Shown piece by piece: positions 5,782 to 11,131 of a stretch of DNA of 11,131 nucleotides. Below the pieces are notes generated by a model. It was not told the DNA's origin, ran no database searches, and saw only the letters and a program-made list of their open reading frames with translations. The stretch is from JAWUXM01 sp034111325 (GTDB taxonomy: Bacteria; Pseudomonadota; Alphaproteobacteria; Rickettsiales; JABIRX01). A program made the position numbers and the translations under genes. The number at the start of each line of letters is the position of its first letter. Positions within the stretch are counted from its first letter, which is position 1. Location: positions 1-11,131 of the forward strand of contig JAWUXM010000019.1 of the NCBI GenBank assembly GCA_034111325.1. The letters run 5' to 3'.

Positions 5782-6426
5782 ATGAAAAAATTATTACAAT
5801 TAGCCGTTATATTAATTATGGCTCCTAATTTTGTGTTTGCAGAAATACCAGATGGATTGGATCAAGGCATCAAACAAATTCAAAAAGACTGGGCAATTGC
5901 CAAATATCAATTTGAAACAAAAGATCAAAAGATAGAAGGTTATAGAAAATGCGTGAGTAAAGCGGATAGTTTAATAGCATTATATCCTAACAAAGCTGAG
6001 GGCCTAATCTGGAAAGGGATATGCCTGTCATCAGAAGCGGAACTTACAAAGCTCACTGCCCTTGGAAAAGTTAAGAAAGCCAAGAAAATATTTGAAGAGG
6101 CAGCTAGAATTAATGACAAAGCTCTTGATGGTTCTGCCTATACTAATTTAGCTGTTTTGCACCAGAGAGTTCCTGGTTGGCCAATTGGTTTTGGCGATGA
6201 AGATATCGCTGAAGAATATTTTAAAAAAGCTCTGGCAATCGCTCCAAATAATATTGATGTCAACTATTTCTATGCCTTGTTCTTAAGAGATGAAAAAGAG
6301 TATGAAGCAGCCTTAAAGCATTTACGCATTGCCTTAGACTCGCCAAGCAGAAATCGCCCTTTGGCTGATCTTGAACGGAAAAAAGAGATCAAAAAAGAAA
6401 TAGTAGAAACAAAAGCAAAGCTCTAA
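5782..6426 (+). CDS. Exported tetratricopeptide-repeat protein
   Basis: The product begins with a textbook signal peptide: MKK, a hydrophobic core LLQLAVILIMAP, then FVFA followed by Glu21, giving a likely mature periplasmic protein of about 194 residues. There is no lipobox cysteine. The mature part is helical with TPR-like repeats, clearest in IAEEYFKKALAIAPNN and YFYALFLRDEKEYEAALKHLRIAL (roughly 141-185). Such repeats usually hold protein partners. A conserved-looking GWPIGFGDED segment sits between repeats. I prefer the ATG at 5782 for its compact signal peptide. An in-frame ATG at 5755 would add nine residues and overlap the SDR stop as ATGATTAA, echoing two other junctions in this operon, so it is a real alternative. 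The response regulator gene follows after four bases. A role as scaffold or export/sensing partner for the pathway product is inference. Some TPR proteins serving TRAP transporters look similar, but no TRAP genes are here. Confidence 0.8.
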   Translation: MKKLLQLAVILIMAPNFVFAEIPDGLDQGIKQIQKDWAIAKYQFETKDQKIEGYRKCVSKADSLIALYPNKAEGLIWKGICLSSEAELTKLTALGKVKKAKKIFEEAARINDKALDGSAYTNLAVLHQRVPGWPIGFGDEDIAEEYFKKALAIAPNNIDVNYFYALFLRDEKEYEAALKHLRIALDSPSRNRPLADLERKKEIKKEIVETKAKL

Positions 6427-6430
6427 CTTT

Positions 6431-7096
6431 ATGCGTATCTTATTAGTTGAAGACGACATAATGCTTGGTAGAACAGTTAAAGAAGCGATAGAGCAAGAAC
6501 ACTATGTTGTTGATCTTGTGGGCGACGCTATGATGTGTGAAGCTGCAATTGCTACAACTAATTTTGATTTAATATTGCTAGATATTAATCTACCAGATAA
6601 ATCAGGAATTGAGATCCTTAAGAATCTTAGAAAGAATAAAAATAATATTCCTGTTATTATTCTAACCGCCAGAGACTCTATTAATCAAAAGATTGAAGGT
6701 TTAAATAGTGGCGCTGATGATTATTTGGTGAAGCCATTTGATTTAGAAGAATTATTGGCCAGAATTAATGCCTTGGCGAGGAGAAGTAAGGGAATTTCAA
6801 GCCCAACCCTAATCTATGGAAAATTAGAGCTCAATCCCTTTAGTCACAAATTCACAAATAATAAGGTTGAAATTGATCTCTCTCCAATGGAATTTGCTAT
6901 AATGAAATCCTTAATGGAAAACATTGGTAAAGTGCTCTCTAAAGATTCCTTAGAGAATATTTTATATAGTTGGAATGAATCAATCGAAAGCAACACCATC
7001 GAAGTTCATATTCATCATTTAAGAAAGAAAATTGATAAAAACATCATAAAAACCATCAGAGGAGTCGGTTATATAATCGAGGAGGGCAATGTTTAA
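6431..7096 (+). CDS. OmpR-family response regulator, QseB/PmrA/TctD type
   Basis: This 221-residue transcription factor has a receiver domain (1-115) and a winged-helix DNA-binding domain (about 127-217). The phosphorylation site is Asp51 (LLLDINLP), with acidic pocket Glu7-Asp8-Asp9, Thr79 (ILTAR) and Lys101 (VKPF) all present. The effector domain contains LYSWNESIESNTIEVHIHHLRKKI, very close to the corresponding part of QseB and PmrA, including the recognition helix, and ends in IRGVGYIIEE. That subfamily binds CTTAAG-like direct repeats at an 11-base pitch, exactly the element found at 4230-4246. The gene lies four bases after the TPR gene and overlaps the kinase gene by eight bases (ATGTTTAA). 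It is thus the last-but-one gene of the operon it probably regulates. No Shine-Dalgarno site precedes it. Confidence 0.96.
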   Translation: MRILLVEDDIMLGRTVKEAIEQEHYVVDLVGDAMMCEAAIATTNFDLILLDINLPDKSGIEILKNLRKNKNNIPVIILTARDSINQKIEGLNSGADDYLVKPFDLEELLARINALARRSKGISSPTLIYGKLELNPFSHKFTNNKVEIDLSPMEFAIMKSLMENIGKVLSKDSLENILYSWNESIESNTIEVHIHHLRKKIDKNIIKTIRGVGYIIEEGNV

Positions 7097-8453
7097 AAAC
7101 TCCATAAAAAGTCATCTATTCGCTTCCCTTTCTTTCCTTATAACCATAACTCTATTAATTATCGCAATAATAAGTTTTATTGTTACTCGCCATGAGGCAA
7201 TAGAAATATTTGATTCTAATTTAGTTAGAACATCAAAACTTTTACTAAGCCTTACAAAACACGAAGTTATTGAACATCAGACAAATGATAACTTTATCAT
7301 CGATCTTGGCCTAGCTGAAGAGAAGGAATTTCATAGATATGAATATAAAACTCATTTCCAGATATGGAAAGAGGATTACATGATCTACAATTCATCGCCA
7401 GATATTGTTGTTGATAAACCAAATAACCAAGGCTTTAGAAATCTGATAGTTAATGATGCAACTTGGAGAAGTTTTGTTATTTATGATAAAGAATCTGATG
7501 TAACCATAGAAGTAATGGAAAGCAACGATGTAAGAGGTGAATTAATTCAGAAAATATTAATTACCTTACTGCTGCCATTAATGATTTCCTTTATACCATT
7601 ATTATTAATAATTTGGTTAGTAGTCAATAAAGGCTTGGTAAAGTTAACCACACTATCTAAAGAAATAAAAAATGTCTCGCCCCTTCTTTTAACTCCTTTC
7701 AGAAGAAATGAAGCTCTACCAGCAGAAGTAAGGCCACTCGTAGATTCTTTAAACTTTCTATTAGTAAAGTTAGAAGAGTCGATGAATAAAGAGCGTAAAT
7801 TTATTGATTATGCATCTCACGAGCTTCGGACCCCTCTTACTGTAATTAAAACCAAAACCCAGTTTTTAAGCAAAAAATATAGAAATGATAAGCAATTGCA
7901 CAGTGACTTAGGCAATTTGCTTGAGGCAGTGGATAGGATAATTAATTTATCTAATCAGCTCTTAATCTTATCTCGAATTGATACGGAAAATAAAACAGTT
8001 GAGAAAGAAAACCTAAATTTAAGCACTTTAGTAAGTAATATTATAGCAAATTTCTACCCTGACGCACAAAATAAAGGCATAAATATTAAAGCAAAAATCG
8101 ATGAAAAATGCTTTATTCTTGCCAATAAATTTCATATTGAAATTATGTTAAATAATCTTTTTGATAATGCTCTAAAATATAGTCCAGACAAAGAAGATAT
8201 AGAGGTAAGTCTCAAGAGCAAAAGCCAGGATATTATTTTCTCCATCACAAACAAAGGTCAGAGCATTTCTAAAGAGGATCAAAAACGTATTTTTGAAAGA
8301 TTCTACAGAGCTCAAAACAACAACAAGAATGGCTCTGGAATAGGTCTTTCGATTGTAAAGAAAATATCAGATTTGCACGAAGGTAAGATTGAATTTACAT
8401 CAATCAATTATAGCAATTCTTTTACTGTTAGTTTTAAATCTGTAGGGGTTTAG
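7089..8453 (+). CDS. Membrane sensor histidine kinase (QseC/PmrB/TctE type)
   Basis: At 454 residues this is a standard two-transmembrane kinase, partner of the preceding regulator. A membrane segment spans about 10-33 and a second about 155-179, enclosing a periplasmic sensor region of roughly 120 residues with no family I recognise. The H box is FIDYASHELRTPL with His244. The N box is LNNLFDNALKYS (355-366). The G2 box GSGIGLSIVKKI is at 415-426, with the F box FERFYRA just before it. The G1 box reads ITNKGQSI, with Asn where the canonical Asp of DxGxG sits; this is seen in some active kinases and does not by itself mean inactivity. Start choice is firm: GAGGAGGG lies immediately upstream, the best ribosome site in the operon. 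The signal could be the pathway product, but the sequence does not show it. The gene ends five bases from a convergent gene, leaving no room for a terminator between them. Confidence 0.96.
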   Translation: MFKNSIKSHLFASLSFLITITLLIIAIISFIVTRHEAIEIFDSNLVRTSKLLLSLTKHEVIEHQTNDNFIIDLGLAEEKEFHRYEYKTHFQIWKEDYMIYNSSPDIVVDKPNNQGFRNLIVNDATWRSFVIYDKESDVTIEVMESNDVRGELIQKILITLLLPLMISFIPLLLIIWLVVNKGLVKLTTLSKEIKNVSPLLLTPFRRNEALPAEVRPLVDSLNFLLVKLEESMNKERKFIDYASHELRTPLTVIKTKTQFLSKKYRNDKQLHSDLGNLLEAVDRIINLSNQLLILSRIDTENKTVEKENLNLSTLVSNIIANFYPDAQNKGINIKAKIDEKCFILANKFHIEIMLNNLFDNALKYSPDKEDIEVSLKSKSQDIIFSITNKGQSISKEDQKRIFERFYRAQNNNKNGSGIGLSIVKKISDLHEGKIEFTSINYSNSFTVSFKSVGV

Positions 8454-8458
8454 TTTAC

Positions 8459-8803
8459 CTAAATCTTCTTCACGAATTCTGACTTCAAACCCATCTTGCC
8501 GATGCCGTCAATTTTGCAATCTATGTCGTGATCGCCTTCAACTAGGCGGATATTTTTGACTTTTGTGCCAACCTTTACCACTAAATTTGAGCCTTTAACT
8601 TTTAGATCTTTAATAACGCTTACACTATCGCCATCTTGCAAAATGACACCGTTTGCATCTTTAATTGCTGCCGTGGCTTCTAATTCTGGCGACTCCGCCT
8701 TTGACCATTCATGATAACATTCAGGACATACGTAATTATCACGTACTTCGTAAGTATATTCACATTTGCATTTTGGACAGTTTGGTAATTGGGTTTCACT
8801 CAT
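8459..8803 (-). CDS. yjdM: YjdM/PhnA-type zinc-ribbon protein
   Basis: The 114-residue product is close to E. coli YjdM (formerly PhnA) over its whole length. The N-terminal zinc ribbon has CPKC at 9-12 and CPEC at 26-29 followed by YHEWS. The C-terminal small beta domain contains DANGVILQDGDSV, IKDLKVKGS, GTKVKNIRLVEGDHDIDCKIDG and LKSEFVKKI, nearly identical to the E. coli protein. Despite the name, no firm role in phosphonate use is established, and no phn genes are nearby. It is soluble and has no signal peptide. It faces the histidine kinase gene tail to tail with a five-base gap. The start is the only ATG before the zinc ribbon; no Shine-Dalgarno site is visible. Confidence 0.96.
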   Translation of the reverse strand: MSETQLPNCPKCKCEYTYEVRDNYVCPECYHEWSKAESPELEATAAIKDANGVILQDGDSVSVIKDLKVKGSNLVVKVGTKVKNIRLVEGDHDIDCKIDGIGKMGLKSEFVKKI

Positions 8804-8893
8804 GATTTTTTTATTTACAGTCCTATTTGCGTTGGTGTTTCTTATTTATCGTCACTTGCTTATAACGCTTGGCATTAATGTTGCGGAGATTTT

Positions 8894-9355
8894 TTAGCGA
8901 GTGCGGAGCTTATCTTCACTAGGGGAAAATAAATCATTATATTTTTCTTCGATAGACCCATGTTCTTTCTGTAGGGAGCATTTTAATATTTCTGGGTCAA
9001 CCGTCAGGCCATATAATTTTATTGCTTGTTGGCAATATTCTGTAAGAAGATTTTTATATTCTTCCACAGGTTCTTTGAGTTGCTTCGCTGCTATAGCGGA
9101 TGTTAAAGGACTTTGTATGACATATCTGTCATATCGTTTTAGAACCGCATTACATTTGCCTGCTATTTCTTTCAGGCTTGCTTTTAATTGTATTATTATA
9201 GCTTGTTCTGCTGAGAAATCTGCTATCGCACCAAGCTCTTCATCTTCGCCCTCACTATCTGTTTGGGTTAATATATCTTCTGCTTTCTCCTCTGGGATTG
9301 TTAGGGGTGTAAGTGATTCAATTCTACGTCTTTTAGGGCTTGGTTCTTTACTCAT
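8894..9355 (-). CDS. Hypothetical hydrophilic protein with basic N-terminal cluster
   Basis: I do not recognise this 153-residue protein. It starts MSKEPSPKRRRIESL, where Pro7-Lys8-Arg9-Arg10-Arg11 resembles a monopartite nuclear-localisation-type basic cluster. An acidic run DSEGEDEE follows at 33-40. From about 48 onward it is predicted by eye to be helical and Lys/Glu-rich, with two cysteines (68 and 108) in the core, a third at 126, and a charged tail EDKLRTR. There is no signal peptide or membrane segment. The minus-strand reading is preferred over the overlapping plus-strand frame because its composition is that of a soluble protein, while the opposite frame is Ser/Cys-rich and lacks recognisable structure. 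AAAGA just upstream of the ATG may be a weak ribosome site. It is flanked by yjdM and sulP on the same strand but with gaps of 90 and 169 bases, so it is probably its own transcription unit. It may be an accessory or host-interaction protein, or a lineage-restricted gene. Confidence 0.7.
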   Translation of the reverse strand: MSKEPSPKRRRIESLTPLTIPEEKAEDILTQTDSEGEDEELGAIADFSAEQAIIIQLKASLKEIAGKCNAVLKRYDRYVIQSPLTSAIAAKQLKEPVEEYKNLLTEYCQQAIKLYGLTVDPEILKCSLQKEHGSIEEKYNDLFSPSEDKLRTR

Positions 9356-9423
9356 TTTTCTTTATTAAAATTAACAAAATTACAATATTTGCCATAGAGG
9401 TAATCTGAGGATTTTTGTGATGA

Positions 9424-9504
9424 TTTTAGTAAATGTCTTTTGTGAATGAGCGAACATGTATATTTGGGTACATGAGCGAAATGAATAAAAGTTATTTACT
9501 AAAA
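9424..9504. repeat. 81-base compound inverted repeat between sulP and the hypothetical gene
   Basis: The outer arms TTTTAGTAAAT (9424-9434) and ATTTACTAAAA (9494-9504) are a perfect 11-base inverted repeat. Inside, CTTTT (9437-9441) pairs with AAAAG (9487-9491), and CATGTA (9455-9460) pairs with TACATG (9469-9474) around an eight-base loop. The direct repeat ATGAGCGAA occurs at 9446-9454 and 9472-9480, and TTTTGTGATGA at 9414-9424 recurs as TTTTGTGAATGA at 9438-9449. The layered symmetry suggests a REP/BIME-like or MITE-like intergenic element, or a structured 3' end for sulP, rather than a simple terminator, since no U-tract follows in the sulP direction. Confidence 0.65.
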
Positions 9505-9524
9505 AGGGCGCAAAAAGACCAAAT

Positions 9525-11069
9525 TTAGGCTGTTGCTTCTTCCTCTCCGGGAGCATAACTCCGATCCATTACCACCTCATAGCGTGGGTCAGAGTTTTTA
9601 TCACGTTCAACTACACAGCCAGAACGCTCTAATAAATTAGAACAGTCATAGCTTAGGCGGCGATATTTTATGGTTTTGCCAAGTGAAGTGTAGCGCTTAG
9701 AGAGTTTTTCCAATGCTTCGATTCCTGAATGATCCCAGACACGGCTATGGTCAAAATTTAAAATAACATTTTCTGGGTCAGTTTTTGGGTGGAATAAATC
9801 ATTAAAACTTGCAACTGAGCCAAAGAATATTGGTCCATATAAATCATAAGTTTTAGTTTTACCTTTACGGTTGGTAATTGCGGTAATGTGATGCGCACTT
9901 TCCCATGCATAAACTAAAGCTGAGACAATAACGCCGATTACTACGGCGATTGCTAAATCAAAAAATACCGTAACGCCAGAGACGAGGAAGATCACAAATG
10001 CGTCAGAACGTGGGATTTTATGAAGGATGCGAACACTTGACCAAGCAAAGGTAGCAATTACGACCATGAACATCACGCCGACCAATGCTGCGATTGGGAT
10101 AGTTTGAATAATTGTTGAGCCAAACATAATAAACATGAGAAGAGATAATGCTGCGATAATGCCAGAGAGGCGATGACGTGCGCCAGAGCTGATATTAATC
10201 ATGCTTTGCCCGATCATAGCGCAACCACCCATTCCGCTAAAAAAGCCTGTGACTAAATTTGCCAAACCTTGTGCCTGACATTCACGACTTTTGCGTCCAC
10301 GAGTTTCAGTGATTTCATCAATTAACGTTAAAGTTAGTAAGCTTTCGATTAGGCCAACTCCTGCTAAAACCAGTGAATATGGTAAAATGATTTTCAGTGT
10401 TTCTAAATTAAGTGGTACGGTTGGCATGTGGAATTGTGGTAAGCCACCAGCGATATTTGCTAAGTCACCAACGCTTTTTGTTTCAATGCCGAATAATTGT
10501 GTAAGAGCAAAAACCGCTACAATCGCAGCCAAAGGAGCAGGGATTGCTTTAGTAACTTTTGGCGTTAGATAAATCATCAACATAGTAAAACCAACTAAGC
10601 CAAGCATAACATAAAGTTGCATACCTTGCATCCATTCTGCGCCGCCGCTTGCGCTTGCAGTCTTGAAGCTACCTAATTGTGCAAGGAATATGACGATTGC
10701 CAAACCATTAACAAAACCAAGCATAACAGGGTGTGGGACTATTCTGATGAATTTTCCTAATTTCAATGTGCCGGCGATAATCTGGATAAGCCCCATTAAA
10801 ATCACGGCAGAGAAGAGATATTCAACCCCATGGTTAAGCACAAGTGAAACCATAACTACGGCTAGAGCGCCAGTTGCACCAGAGATCATTCCGGGGCGAC
10901 CGCCGAATATTGCAGTAATCAAACCCACAAAAAACGCTGCATAAAGTCCAACTAAAGGGTGTACATGTGCGATAATTGCAAAGGCAACAGCTTCTGGAAC
11001 GAGCGCCAAAGCGACGGTAATACCAGATAGAATTTCAGTTTTGGCTTGGGGAAGAGTAAGTTTTTTCAT
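9525..11069 (-). CDS. SulP-family inorganic anion transporter with STAS domain
   Basis: This 514-residue inner-membrane protein belongs to the SulP (SLC26-like) family, which moves sulfate, bicarbonate or other anions. The N-terminal motif SGITVALALVPEAVAFA (15-31) and GLYAAF (41-46) form the conserved first helices. About a dozen membrane spans run to residue 390. The subgroup block ECQAQGLANLVTGFFSGMGG (263-282), with CAMIGQS directly after it, is intact. A cytoplasmic STAS domain follows at about 405-490, with the conserved loop DHSGIEAL (446-453) in which Ser448 is the usual regulatory position. Substrate cannot be read from the sequence. A sulfate link to the methionine genes is tempting, but the gene is far from them and on its own. 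The ATG is supported by AAAGGA five bases upstream. No second gene appears in its operon within the window. Confidence 0.95.
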   Translation of the reverse strand: MKKLTLPQAKTEILSGITVALALVPEAVAFAIIAHVHPLVGLYAAFFVGLITAIFGGRPGMISGATGALAVVMVSLVLNHGVEYLFSAVILMGLIQIIAGTLKLGKFIRIVPHPVMLGFVNGLAIVIFLAQLGSFKTASASGGAEWMQGMQLYVMLGLVGFTMLMIYLTPKVTKAIPAPLAAIVAVFALTQLFGIETKSVGDLANIAGGLPQFHMPTVPLNLETLKIILPYSLVLAGVGLIESLLTLTLIDEITETRGRKSRECQAQGLANLVTGFFSGMGGCAMIGQSMINISSGARHRLSGIIAALSLLMFIMFGSTIIQTIPIAALVGVMFMVVIATFAWSSVRILHKIPRSDAFVIFLVSGVTVFFDLAIAVVIGVIVSALVYAWESAHHITAITNRKGKTKTYDLYGPIFFGSVASFNDLFHPKTDPENVILNFDHSRVWDHSGIEALEKLSKRYTSLGKTIKYRRLSYDCSNLLERSGCVVERDKNSDPRYEVVMDRSYAPGEEEATA

Positions 11070-11074
11070 GAGTG

Positions 11075-11080
11075 TCCTTT
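11075..11080 (-). promoter_or_regulatory. Shine-Dalgarno site of sulP
   Basis: AAAGGA on the minus strand lies five bases before the ATG at 11069 and fixes that start. It is one of few clear ribosome sites in this window. The remaining 50 bases to the right edge show a short GGGA-AATAA-TCCC symmetry but no clear promoter. Confidence 0.65.
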
Positions 11081-11131
11081 GAGTAAAGGAGGGATTATTT
11101 CCCAGAGATAGCGCTAAAAGTCCAGAAAATT

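Noticed and set aside
8459..8803. Phosphonate utilisation role from the PhnA name
   Set aside because: The family name is historical; no C-P lyase or phosphonatase genes are present in the window.
8901..9368. Plus-strand 155-codon open frame over the hypothetical minus-strand gene
   Set aside because: Its product is Ser/Cys-rich without any family feature, while the minus-strand frame reads as a normal soluble protein; treated as a shadow.

Overview
The window looks like chromosomal DNA from an AT-rich bacterium, most likely an alphaproteobacterium. The S-adenosylmethionine synthetase carries alphaproteobacterial-style wording in its C-terminal half (for example RYLAKNVVASG), and few genes have a clear Shine-Dalgarno site. 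I cannot place it further from sequence alone. There are no rRNA or tRNA genes, no CRISPR array and no intact insertion sequence.

Left edge (1-1637): the 5' end of metE (minus strand) is divergent from a complete metK. Together these cover the last step of methionine synthesis and its conversion to S-adenosylmethionine. A 146-base shared intergenic region holds no feature I can name with confidence. metK is followed by a probable intrinsic terminator with a cUACGg tetraloop. A 421-base gap (1638-2058) then holds an 18-bp near-perfect palindrome and a possible 27-codon leader ORF.

Centre (2059-8453): seven tightly packed plus-strand genes form one operon-like unit. In order they are a thermostable-haemolysin-family protein (GNAT-like acyltransferase fold), an AMP-forming acyl ligase of the ANL superfamily, a haem-oxygenase-like diiron oxidase candidate with a full ligand set, a short-chain dehydrogenase, an exported TPR protein, and a QseB/PmrA-type response regulator with its histidine kinase. 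The four enzymes read like a small pathway that activates an acyl group, transfers it, and then oxidises and reduces the product. The exported TPR protein and the two-component system suggest envelope function or sensing. Directly before the oxidase gene, in one of the few intra-operon gaps, lies CTTAAG-N5-CTTAAG. This matches the PmrA/QseB operator consensus, and the response regulator encoded downstream belongs to that subfamily. The simplest reading is an autoregulated biosynthetic or signalling cassette, and it is the most interesting content of the window.

Right side (8459-11131): a YjdM/PhnA-type zinc-ribbon protein lies convergent with the kinase. Next are an unrecognised 153-residue hydrophilic protein with a basic PKRRR cluster, an 81-base compound inverted repeat, and a SulP-family anion transporter with a C-terminal STAS domain. 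All three genes are on the minus strand. The central operon looks more AT-rich than metK, but that comparison is confounded by metK's conservation.
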